From a virus: a stretch of 34,132 bases of DNA. The translations under genes were made by a program, and so were the position numbers. Shown here in pieces: positions 26,501 to 34,082 of the stretch (position 1 is the first letter of the stretch; every line of letters starts with the position of its first letter). The notes under the pieces are model-generated. The model ran no database searches, was not told the origin of the DNA, and saw nothing but the letters and a program-made list of their open reading frames with translations. Location: positions 1 to 34,132 of the IMG/VR virus record IMGVR_UViG_3300009790_000036; one strand, 5' to 3'.

Positions 26501-29500
26501 TTCTGTGATTATTCTAGACTTGTAAGGAGAGGAAATTCTTCTAATCCTTCTAAGAGATTATTAGTTATTTTTGATTATTATGAAAATGCTGGAACTATAG
26601 GTGATTTCTATACTGTAAATTCATATTCTAAGGATAGATATACACATGATGTTCCAAGTGTTGCTGGAAATAGAGGTTCTGATATTCTTGACTTTAGACC
26701 AAGAGTTAAAGCATTTGCTGATGTAACAGTAGCTTCTGGTAATGCTGGATCTCCATTTGCATTTGAAAATAGAGTATTTGAGACTATTACAAGATATGTT
26801 GTAACACCAGATGAAAGTACAGTTCTTGGGTATAGTTATTATTTACCTAGAATTGATAAATTAGTAATTAATAAAAATGAGCAAGTAAAATTGATTAAAG
26901 GTGTATCTGATGATAAACCAGCACCACCAACTGAAGTTGGTGATTCTATGGAAATCGCTCAGATTACATTCCCACCATATCTTTATGATCCTATTAAAGG
27001 ACCTAAGATTAGATTATATGATAATAGAAGATTTACTATGAGAGATATTGGAAAACTCGAAAAGAGGATTTCAAATCTTGAAATAATGACTTCACTTACT
27101 GCTCTAGAACTTGATACAAAATCACTTCAAGTCAAAGATGCTGACGGTATAGATCGATTTAAATCTGGTTTTGTAGTTAATGACTTTAAAAATAGAGATT
27201 TCATCAATTTTAATGTAGAAGATGGATCTAGATGTGATGTTGATGTAGTCAACAAAGAATTAATCAGTGCTGTTGATTTTTGGTCAATGAAAGCACAAAT
27301 AGGACTTGATCCTGGAATTGATGCAACAACTGCTGACATGACATCTAATCTAAGTCTATTAGATAGTAATACTAAGAAAACTGGAGATTTAGTAACTTTA
27401 GATTATACTGAAACTGATTGGATTGTACAACCACAAGCATCTGGTGTTGAAAATATTAACCCATTTAATGTTATTGTTTATGTTGGCGGTATTCAGTTAG
27501 ATCCTCCATCAGATAACTGGACAAGAACAATTTATGTTGATAATAAGAGAACAGAATCAACTGGTAATACATGGAATACTGTAGCAAATGTTATTTCTGA
27601 TAACACAACAACACAAACAGATGTAGATGTAACTGTAACTGAAGTTGATCCTGGAGAGGATGATCCAGATACACATGGACAGTTTGAGGGTAATCATATT
27701 GATACCACTACAACAACCACTACAACTACAACTCAAACTGTAGAAACTAGTTTTACTAATCAATTAACTGGTAATAACCAAGAATTTGATTATGTTGAAA
27801 GTATAAAGATTAATGGTAATACAGATCCATTTATGAGATCTAGGAATGTTTATTTTGCTGCTAACGGGTTAAAACCATTCACAAAGCATATCCACAAGTT
27901 AGATAGTGGTGTGCCTGATATGTTCCCTAAATTGATTGAAATTTCAACTACTGCTGGATCTGGTAATGGATTTACAGTTGGTGAAGATGTTAGAGTAATG
28001 AATGGATTCTATACTATAGGTAAAGTTAAAGCACAAGCACCAAACCATAAATTTGGTGATGAGAACAGACCTGAATTTGCTGCTGGATTGGGACATCCTG
28101 CAGTTACAGTTGAAAAATATACAGTCGATCCTTTTGATAGATCTAGACCTGCACCTTCAAATACATATTCTTCAACGTCAGTTTTATTTAATTGTGATAT
28201 TAGTGCCTTAGCTAATGGAACAAACTATTATGGTTATGTTGTTAAGGGTGCTACGTTAGTTGGAGAGACTTCTGGTACTGAAGCAACTGTAACAAATGTT
28301 GATTTAATGTCTGATAATTGGGGTGATGTTTTAGGAGCATTCTTCTTTAGAAATGCTAATCAAACACCACAACCATCAGTATTATTCTATAGTGGAACTA
28401 AAACCTTTAGATTAACTGCAAATACAACTGGTGCTTTTGTTCCTCCAGGCAGCACTGCTCTTGCTAGTGATGCTAGTGGAACTTATACGGGAACTGGAAC
28501 TATATTAGAAGTAACTACAAGTACTGTTGGTGTTAGAAATCCACCAGAACCTGCACAAAAACCTAATGAAATTACATCTACAATAAGTGTAAGTTCTACT
28601 TCATCTACAACGAGAGTAGAAGCACCTTATAGGGATCCTCTAGCACAATCATTTACAGTTGATGAAACTGGAGCATTCTTAACATCATTTGATGTTTATT
28701 TCTATAAGAAAGATCCAAATGCTAAAGTATTTGTTGAACTTAGAACTGTAGAGTTAGGAACACCTACAAGTTTCCTTGTTCAGGATTATGCTCAAGTAGC
28801 TTTAAATCCAAATAATATTAATACTTCAGATGATGCATCTGTACCAACTACAATTAATTTCCCATCACCAGTATTCTTAGAATCTGGTAAAGAATATGCT
28901 CTTGTATTCCTATCACCTGGTTCTGATGAATTTGAAATGTGGGTTGCTACTATGGGTCAAAAGAACGTAACTCCTCCAGTAGGATTACCTGCAACAACTG
29001 ATGATTCTCAATTTGGTGTTGTTACTAAGCAATATATTGGTGGTAGTTTATTTAAATCTCAAAACGGTACAATTTGGACACCTAGCCAATATCAAGATCT
29101 TAAATTCACACTTAGAAAGGCAGCATTTGTTCCTGAAGGATCAGTAACTTTCTATAATAGTTCTATTGAACCTGGTAATAACAATACACAATTGTTACCT
29201 AGCAATCCAATTAGATCTTTCCCTAGAAAACTTAGAGTTAGTTTAGCTGGGGTTGCTGAAGAAACTGTATCAAGTATACCTGTAGGTAGAAAGATAAGTA
29301 CAGGTCTTGTAGGTGATATTGAAGATAATAGTATTACTGCTGTTATTGAAGAAAGAGGTGGTCCTGTTTCATTAACACCTGTTGGATTAAAACCAGTAGC
29401 AAATGGATCTGGATATGACGTAGCTACTCATTCTTCTGCAAAATTCCTATCTGTAGATGGTAATGGTACAGGATTAAGTGGTAGTGTTACTGTTGCTACT

Positions 29501-31129
29501 AATGGAGCGTTGAGTGTAGGTAGTTTAACTAATAAAGGATCTGGATATAGAGTTGGTGAAATTTTAACTCTGGATGTTTCTCAAACTGGAACATTAACTG
29601 GTGGAGAAGGTTCTAAATTCGTTGTTACTGATATTCAACAAAATGAAATTGATACAATATACTTGACAGATGTTCAAGGTGAAAAATTTGTTAGTGGTGA
29701 TCAAATTATTCATTATGGTGCTAATAATGATACAAGAACAACTCTCACTGGAGTAACTGCAGCATCCGATTCAGTTGCTATTGATGATATACACACTGGA
29801 AATATTATTGAAGTTATTCAACATAACCATGCTCATCATGGTTCCAATAACACAATTAAAATTGAAAATATTCACCCAGATACTTCTAAGTCTGAAACAA
29901 CACAGGATATATCTGCTTCTGCTACCGCAGTATCAGTAGCATCAACTGCTATATTCTCTAAATTTGCTGGTATAACAACTGATAGAGGTGAAGTGTTATT
30001 AAACACTGAAATTGTGTCATATGTAATTGGTGCTTCTAATATACTATCATTAAGTGGTAGGGGTGTTGATGAAACTTTTGCTATCTCTCATCCAACTGGA
30101 TCTACTATCCAACCATATGAAGTTAATGGAATGCCATTAACTAAAATTAATACTACACATACAATTCCTACAAATTCTACATTAAGAAATTTATCAAATA
30201 TTGATAATTATTACTTAGAAATTGATAGAGGAATTGGTAATAGAGCTGCTGGTAAAAATCAGTTAAACTTTATTAGTGAAAAAACCGTAGGTGGTAATAC
30301 TGTTGGGATATCCCAAAATCATCAGTTTAGTTCATTATCTGCACAGTGTAATGTAATAACACCAGGTAAGACACAAGTTAGCTCATCATTTAGAACTGTA
30401 AGTGGTACTAGTGCTAATGGAAATGAGGTATCATTTATTGATCAGGGATTTGAACCAACTATTTTAAACGAAACCACATTCTTCCCAACACCTAGAATAA
30501 TTTCTTCTAAAGTTAATGAAGCTGCTAGACTAGATACTCTTCCAAATCAAAAATCATTGACATTGAAAGTTGATATGACATCTAGCGATGTTAATCTTTC
30601 ACCAGTATTAGATGTTCAGAATGCTACATTTATTGCTGGAAGAAATAAGATTAATAATCCAATTGGTGAAGATAATTATGCTACTGATGACAGATCATCA
30701 AAAGTTTCTGGTGATCCACATGGATCTATATTTGTAACAAGAAAGGTCAATTTAGCACAACCTGCAAGTTCATTAAAAGTTCTTGTTGCTGCTAATGTAC
30801 AATCACAAGCAGATTTTAGAGTTTATTATAGATTATTTACTGCTGATTCTAGTGAAGTTTCTCAATCATATAGAGCATTTCCTGGATTTAAAAATCTAAT
30901 AGATACTGATGGTGATGGTTTCGGTGATCAAGTTATTGATATTGGATTAAATGATGGTAGAGCAGATGCTAAAGTGAATAAGAGTGGTCAAAATGACTTC
31001 TCAGAATATCAATTTAGTGTTGATGATTTAGAACAATTTAATGGATTTACGATTAAGATTGTAATGTCATCTACTAATGAGTGTGTACCAGTTAGACTTA
31101 AAGACTTTAGAGCAATTGCCTTAGCATAA
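23519..31129 (+). CDS. Large virion structural protein with DUF4815-type N-terminus, 2,536 aa
   Basis: The N-terminus, PYYDDFDKAKNYYKVLF (11-27), GYPVQARELTGLQSILQ (30-46) and IFREGSMVIPGSV (56-68), matches the DUF4815 type found in phage tail proteins. Later parts look like T4-like fibre or baseplate material: YFAANGLKPFTKHIH (about 1444); RDPLAQSFTVDETG (about 1704); two G-x-GY strands; a GRGVDETFAISHPTGS segment and YEVNGMPLTKIN near the C-terminus. Ten consecutive Thr (1396-1405), after an acidic stretch, mark a probable linker between halves. It sits directly after gp8 where T4 has gp9 and gp10, so it may replace them in anchoring fibres; this is inferred from position. Its stop overlaps the next start (TAATG). 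Confidence 0.85.
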   Translation: MPQKTNLNISPYYDDFDKAKNYYKVLFKPGYPVQARELTGLQSILQNQIESFGNHIFREGSMVIPGSVTYDSTYFSCKVNDDHLGIDVSIYLDSLIANGGTKVRGQNSQIVAKIVNYVLPPAEGVDDITIFVKYTESDSVGASDHFPNGEILVLDENVTYGNTTLNSGDTVLTLVSENATATGSAVGVDNGVYFIRGTFVDVSKSLIVLEPYTSSPSYRVGFEIIEEVVSSNDDSTLNDNAKGFTNFAAPGADRFKISVKLAKKALDDFDDTNFVELVKVKTGQVKKLQNTTLYSEIKKYLAKRTYDESGNYAIRPFTVNVQNSLNDEIGSNGLFVEGEKTDELNVPNDDLACIKLSPGTAYVRGFDVPLTGTTVLDVEKPRDTKSIKSSSVSFKMGSLLKVNNPHGTPLINLGNSSTGSKLANNVDLFSQRKGTGVPTAGAGTKVGEARVYTFAPSDDTYKDSSTEWDLYMYDLQTYTKLDIGNGAGGLTYQQNTLAPVGSKVRGMSSGAEAYVADHPTAGSINVAQTTGTFVAGEKLVFNERTSNVGLDTCTASVSAVTQYTIDDIKSVFQPTTVGSLQKAFTADAVLYDRILPNFSKTDTLNVATDGSNVTTATCAQRRFSGINGVKVDTILGYSNSTSTDPIYNVVSAISNDGGTITLTAAPADVVGVCDKDVPATSTTVSSTFTVKSPKIINFNRSGLYSRLPKKNISTVDLSDSNLIISRQVSGKSLESSGTYNGNLVVQASQVFENSGSDGALGITTAFFEPFDAERYSIHYNDGTIEKLTSDRVEILSGGSAIRFNVQRPGEWDTANPGNTGVLDSNITVNVTLKKLGLSSKGKSYARSSQLEVTKTVGLSTFITQSNAYGLRVEDKEISLNVPDVVKVHAVLESTDNSKPTLDTLEFVSGLSLNTNTFVGERVLGSESRAIGQVVNRPDVGNKIEFVYLNGNRFIAGESVTFKESQITANIQKSIEGNYIDRTSNYTLDKGHRKQFCDYSRLVRRGNSSNPSKRLLVIFDYYENAGTIGDFYTVNSYSKDRYTHDVPSVAGNRGSDILDFRPRVKAFADVTVASGNAGSPFAFENRVFETITRYVVTPDESTVLGYSYYLPRIDKLVINKNEQVKLIKGVSDDKPAPPTEVGDSMEIAQITFPPYLYDPIKGPKIRLYDNRRFTMRDIGKLEKRISNLEIMTSLTALELDTKSLQVKDADGIDRFKSGFVVNDFKNRDFINFNVEDGSRCDVDVVNKELISAVDFWSMKAQIGLDPGIDATTADMTSNLSLLDSNTKKTGDLVTLDYTETDWIVQPQASGVENINPFNVIVYVGGIQLDPPSDNWTRTIYVDNKRTESTGNTWNTVANVISDNTTTQTDVDVTVTEVDPGEDDPDTHGQFEGNHIDTTTTTTTTTTQTVETSFTNQLTGNNQEFDYVESIKINGNTDPFMRSRNVYFAANGLKPFTKHIHKLDSGVPDMFPKLIEISTTAGSGNGFTVGEDVRVMNGFYTIGKVKAQAPNHKFGDENRPEFAAGLGHPAVTVEKYTVDPFDRSRPAPSNTYSSTSVLFNCDISALANGTNYYGYVVKGATLVGETSGTEATVTNVDLMSDNWGDVLGAFFFRNANQTPQPSVLFYSGTKTFRLTANTTGAFVPPGSTALASDASGTYTGTGTILEVTTSTVGVRNPPEPAQKPNEITSTISVSSTSSTTRVEAPYRDPLAQSFTVDETGAFLTSFDVYFYKKDPNAKVFVELRTVELGTPTSFLVQDYAQVALNPNNINTSDDASVPTTINFPSPVFLESGKEYALVFLSPGSDEFEMWVATMGQKNVTPPVGLPATTDDSQFGVVTKQYIGGSLFKSQNGTIWTPSQYQDLKFTLRKAAFVPEGSVTFYNSSIEPGNNNTQLLPSNPIRSFPRKLRVSLAGVAEETVSSIPVGRKISTGLVGDIEDNSITAVIEERGGPVSLTPVGLKPVANGSGYDVATHSSAKFLSVDGNGTGLSGSVTVATNGALSVGSLTNKGSGYRVGEILTLDVSQTGTLTGGEGSKFVVTDIQQNEIDTIYLTDVQGEKFVSGDQIIHYGANNDTRTTLTGVTAASDSVAIDDIHTGNIIEVIQHNHAHHGSNNTIKIENIHPDTSKSETTQDISASATAVSVASTAIFSKFAGITTDRGEVLLNTEIVSYVIGASNILSLSGRGVDETFAISHPTGSTIQPYEVNGMPLTKINTTHTIPTNSTLRNLSNIDNYYLEIDRGIGNRAAGKNQLNFISEKTVGGNTVGISQNHQFSSLSAQCNVITPGKTQVSSSFRTVSGTSANGNEVSFIDQGFEPTILNETTFFPTPRIISSKVNEAARLDTLPNQKSLTLKVDMTSSDVNLSPVLDVQNATFIAGRNKINNPIGEDNYATDDRSSKVSGDPHGSIFVTRKVNLAQPASSLKVLVAANVQSQADFRVYYRLFTADSSEVSQSYRAFPGFKNLIDTDGDGFGDQVIDIGLNDGRADAKVNKSGQNDFSEYQFSVDDLEQFNGFTIKIVMSSTNECVPVRLKDFRAIALA

Positions 31130-31638
31130 TGATAACATTTCAAGAATTTTTAGTATTATGTGAAGGTGGTTTATCAAGATATCTTGGTAAGTCTGAAACT
31201 CACGATACTGGTCATATATCACCTGATCGTGGAGATGATGAAAATGAAAATCGTAAGAAAAGAAGAAGTCTTGAGAATGATTTAAAACGAAGTGGTGTTG
31301 GATTTAGAAAATCTACTGGAAAATATAAGTACGATGATGGATCTGATGCTCGTGAAGTTTCTTATGCAACCACAAGACCAAGCAGTATGTCTAAACGAAA
31401 GTTTGGAACTCTTATGAGAAGTCTTGGCAATAAGTATGGTCAAGAGTCTATCATTACAAAGAAAGCTGGAAAAGATGCTAGATTACATTATACTGATGGT
31501 AGTGGAAGAACTCCTGATAATATAGGATCAGCAAAACCAGGTCCACATCCAGATGGTTATGGTGAAACTGGTGAAAAGAGACAACGTGGTAAAAAATTAA
31601 AAGATAAGAAAAAGGATAGAGACTTCCACTATTCATGA
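31129..31638 (+). CDS. Basic protein with capsid-targeting-like N-terminus, 169 aa
   Basis: The N-terminus MITFQEFLVLCEGG resembles the capsid-targeting sequence of T4 internal proteins (MKTYQEFIAEA). It is followed by a possible gp21-type prohead protease site (L-C-E before G; consensus L/I-x-E before A/G/S). The rest is strongly basic: many Lys/Arg, a folded-looking middle (REVSYATTRPSSMSKRKFG, then LGNKYGQESIITKK), and a Gly/Lys-rich tail ending KKLKDKKKDRDFHYS. That suits a DNA-binding protein packaged in the head and injected with the genome. The start overlaps the upstream stop (TAATG) and the stop overlaps the next start (ATGA). The middle may be a small alpha/beta domain but I cannot name it. 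Confidence 0.75.
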   Translation: MITFQEFLVLCEGGLSRYLGKSETHDTGHISPDRGDDENENRKKRRSLENDLKRSGVGFRKSTGKYKYDDGSDAREVSYATTRPSSMSKRKFGTLMRSLGNKYGQESIITKKAGKDARLHYTDGSGRTPDNIGSAKPGPHPDGYGETGEKRQRGKKLKDKKKDRDFHYS

Positions 31639-31772
31639 GGAATTCTGTAAATCCAGCAACCAAATTTATTATAGATCCTAGTGGATCTGGTAAATTAGTT
31701 AAATTTCATCTTCCAATAGATCTTAGATCTGTTGATGACAAGTTAAAACAATATCCGTTTAATCAGATATGA
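31635..31772 (+). CDS. Small protein, 45 aa, unknown function
   Basis: ATG 31635 overlaps the preceding stop (ATGA) and its own TGA (31770-31772) overlaps the next start (ATGA). It has no match that I recognise. The sequence begins MRNSVNPATKFIIDPSGSGK and continues LVKFHLPIDLRSVDD; it is mildly basic with alternating hydrophobic residues, probably a small beta-type protein. Overlap on both sides within a row of coupled genes is the main support for its being real. Confidence 0.65.
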   Translation: MRNSVNPATKFIIDPSGSGKLVKFHLPIDLRSVDDKLKQYPFNQI

Positions 31773-32035
31773 AGACCTTTAAACAATTTCTAGAAGAAGC
31801 TGCTAATTCTATTAGAGGTATTAGAGACAGTGGACATAAATTATATAAAGGTGGTCGTGAAGCACCTATCAATTTACCATCTGGAATGACTGGATATGGG
31901 TGGAGAATTAAGAAAGCAAAACTTTCTAAAGATGATAAACTTATGATAAGGTATAAGGATATTAATAATCCTAAAAAACCATCTGAGGCTGATTTACTCA
32001 AAGGAACAGGAGTTTTACCAATTACAAAAGCATGA
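31769..32035 (+). CDS. Small basic protein with capsid-targeting-like N-terminus, 88 aa
   Basis: The first 12 residues, MKTFKQFLEEAA, closely match the T4 internal-protein targeting signal MKTYQEFIAEA. A gp21-type cleavage site (L-E-E before A) falls at residue 10/11, as in T4. The mature part is Lys/Arg-rich (GHKLYKGGREA, RIKKAKLSKDDK), consistent with a packaged DNA-associated protein. In T4 such proteins (IPI-IPIII, Alt) are targeted to the prohead core, trimmed and injected; IPI counters host restriction. The role here is unknown. Start and stop overlap the neighbouring genes (ATGA), so expression is coupled to late structural genes. Confidence 0.75.
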   Translation: MKTFKQFLEEAANSIRGIRDSGHKLYKGGREAPINLPSGMTGYGWRIKKAKLSKDDKLMIRYKDINNPKKPSEADLLKGTGVLPITKA

Positions 32036-32235
32036 TACCAGTTGAAGGACATAAAGACCTGTTTCGTGATGAAAAAACAGGAGCAATATTAGATACAAAT
32101 TCTAATTCATATTCTAGTTATATTACTAGAAAAAATAAAAAAATGGATGAAAAAGCTGAATTGGATAATATGAAAAAGGATATCCAAGAAATTAAAGAAC
32201 TATTAAAACAAATTACAGGTCAGATAACATCTTAA
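32032..32235 (+). CDS. Small coiled-coil protein, 67 aa
   Basis: ATG 32032 overlaps the preceding stop (ATGA); TAA is at 32233-32235, directly before a late promoter. The N-half has DLFRDEKTGAILDTNSN, typical of a short beta-hairpin. The C-half (MDEKAELDNMKKDIQEIKEL, then LKQITGQI) has heptad-like spacing of hydrophobic residues and should form a coiled coil. I recall similar small proteins in T4-like marine phages without a known role. It may oligomerise or bind a virion component. Confidence 0.7.
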   Translation: MIPVEGHKDLFRDEKTGAILDTNSNSYSSYITRKNKKMDEKAELDNMKKDIQEIKELLKQITGQITS

Positions 32236-32237
32236 AG

Positions 32238-32245
32238 TATAAATA
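32238..32245 (+). promoter_or_regulatory. T4-type late promoter
   Basis: An exact TATAAATA starts 2 nt after the preceding stop and ends 28 nt before ATG 32274. It opens the fibre-gene transcript. Confidence 0.87.
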
Positions 32246-32273
32246 ATACATAGATTCTGAATTGCATACATAA

Positions 32274-32501
32274 ATGGCAGATATTAAGGTAAGGGTTGGG
32301 CAACATAATGCAGTGAAGGTTGTTTCCTCACTTGCTGGTGCTCAGGGCTTATCACTCGCTGAATTAAGCGATGTTAATGCCTCGAACCTGTTAAATGGAA
32401 TGGTTTTAGTCTATAACGGAGCAACCCAGAAATGGGATGCCACTCATGAACTGACACCTGGAACGGAACAAAATTTAAACATTAACGGGGGAAATTTTTA
32501 A
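32274..32501 (+). CDS. Mini fibre-like virion protein, 75 aa
   Basis: The protein begins MADIKVRVGQHNAVKVVSSL and contains LSDVNASNLLNGMVLVYNGA followed by TQKWDAT. This pattern (L-x-D-V-x-x-S-x-x-x-x-G-x-V-L-x-Y-N-x-x-x-x-x-W) is common at fibre N-termini and neck or whisker regions of tailed phages. At 75 aa it has only this module, so it may be a small attachment or capping piece of a fibre. Its stop codon is immediately followed by the ATG of the 523-aa fibre gene with no intervening base, so the two are almost certainly made together, perhaps as partners. Confidence 0.75.
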   Translation: MADIKVRVGQHNAVKVVSSLAGAQGLSLAELSDVNASNLLNGMVLVYNGATQKWDATHELTPGTEQNLNINGGNF

Positions 32502-34073
32502 ATGGCTAGTATTATCAGGATCAAACGATCCTCTGGAACCGATAAACCTGCCAGTCTAAATTGGGGTGAAATGGCCTATGTGACTGGTATAGGAAGTCAC
32601 GCTGGTATAAACCAATATAAAGATAGAATTTTTGTTGGTGATGATGGAAATAATGTTCATTCAATAGGTGGTCATTTTTACACCTCTATGATGGAACATG
32701 CAGCAGGTTCTGTTGCTGGTGTACAAAATACAAGAAATACTGATGGTGGTATAGTTGCCATCATGGATAATAATAGAAAGGTTGACCAGTGGAATGTAGA
32801 TAATCTAAGAATAGATTTAAATACAATTTCATCAACCAATGTAGACGGTGATATTATATTTGATACCAATGGTGATGGTCATATTAATGTAGTGGATGAT
32901 ACTTTCTTATCATTTGGTACTGATAAAGATGCTAAGATTGAATATGATGAAGATGGAGATAATGATGTAAAGGTTACTGGTGCTCAATGGACTTATGATA
33001 CTAATCTTAAAGTTACTGGTAAGGGTAAGTTTGGATGTGTTGGAATAAGTTCTAATGTTATTGAAACTGAAGCAGGATGTGGTGATCTCTTATTCATTGA
33101 CCCATATCCAGATGGTTTAAGTAATGAAGGTACTGTTGTTATTAAAGGTAGTTTACAGGTAGATGGAACAACAACATCTGTAAACTCTACAACATCAACT
33201 TTAAATGATCCTATTCTACATTTAGGTGATCTTACTAGTGAAAGAACAGTAACACAACCTGTTCTTGCTGGTATTAGCACAATTACTTTAGATTCAGTTA
33301 TTGGTATTAATACAGGTGATGTTGTTTCTTCAAGTTCTGCATTATCAGCATCTGGTGTAGCAACAGTTACTCAATATGATGAAGCAACTAAAATAATTAC
33401 TGTTGATCAGACTATTGGTGCTCCAGGTATTAGTACCACAACACAATTAATTATTACCCACGCATACGATACAAATACTGATCGTGGTATTTCTTTCGGA
33501 TACAATACAAGCACTGGTGCTGGTAATAATAAATTAGGATTCTTTGGTTATATTGACCAGACTAATCCAAATAGTAGTGCTACTGCAAGAGCATGGACTT
33601 ACATTCCTGATGCTAGTACTGCTAATGCTTTAGTATCTGGAACTAGAGGATTCCTTGATATTAAAGGTATCTACTATCAAACTGGTGATTACAATACTCA
33701 TGGTGTTGTATATTTTGATGAGAATGGACTACAGACTTCTACTAATGCTGTAGCATCTCCAGTTAATACCTCAAAACAGATATTGACTGCTGTAACAAAA
33801 AACACTCTTGCTTTATCTGGTAGTGTAACTGTTGCTGTTGGTGATATTGTAAGGCAAGATACCACTAATGCTTATGGTGTCGTTGAAACTGGTGGATCTG
33901 GTACTTCAATAAGTTTGGTTGGTGTTGAAGGTACGTTTGATACTACTAACAATTTAAGGAAGGAAGGTAATAATGGTGCAATTGAAAACTTATCCGTAAC
34001 AGCATCCTCTGTTAGTGTGATATATACTAATAAGCCTAGTTGGACTTCTACACTAGACGGAGGTACTTTCTGA
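32502..34073 (+). CDS. Tail fibre-like structural protein, 523 aa
   Basis: The N-terminus IIRIKRSSGTDKPASLNWGE, then MAYVTG and DRIFVGDDGNN (41-51), is the fibre start seen in many marine myoviruses (KRSS...P.L..GE.A......R.FVGD.). The middle is beta-rich with repeated short Gly/Asn/Thr segments: VVIKGSLQVDGTTTSVNSTT then LNDPILHLGD, and DTNTDRGISFGYN. It then enters a Thr/Ser-rich C-terminal region without an obvious receptor-binding knob or chaperone domain. Late-promoter control and adjacency to the mini-fibre support a virion role. Which fibre it corresponds to in T4 cannot be told from sequence alone. Confidence 0.8.
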   Translation: MASIIRIKRSSGTDKPASLNWGEMAYVTGIGSHAGINQYKDRIFVGDDGNNVHSIGGHFYTSMMEHAAGSVAGVQNTRNTDGGIVAIMDNNRKVDQWNVDNLRIDLNTISSTNVDGDIIFDTNGDGHINVVDDTFLSFGTDKDAKIEYDEDGDNDVKVTGAQWTYDTNLKVTGKGKFGCVGISSNVIETEAGCGDLLFIDPYPDGLSNEGTVVIKGSLQVDGTTTSVNSTTSTLNDPILHLGDLTSERTVTQPVLAGISTITLDSVIGINTGDVVSSSSALSASGVATVTQYDEATKIITVDQTIGAPGISTTTQLIITHAYDTNTDRGISFGYNTSTGAGNNKLGFFGYIDQTNPNSSATARAWTYIPDASTANALVSGTRGFLDIKGIYYQTGDYNTHGVVYFDENGLQTSTNAVASPVNTSKQILTAVTKNTLALSGSVTVAVGDIVRQDTTNAYGVVETGGSGTSISLVGVEGTFDTTNNLRKEGNNGAIENLSVTASSVSVIYTNKPSWTSTLDGGTF

Positions 34074-34082
34074 GTATAAATT

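Noticed and set aside
4636-33280. Reverse-strand open frames of 60-110 codons across the tail genes
   Set aside because: They lie opposite well-supported plus-strand genes, have no start signals or recognisable products, and are expected shadows of AT-rich repetitive coding sequence.
34075-34082. TATAAATT resembling a late promoter before the last gene
   Set aside because: It is one base off the box seen at the other three sites and ends directly at the ATG, leaving no room for a leader.
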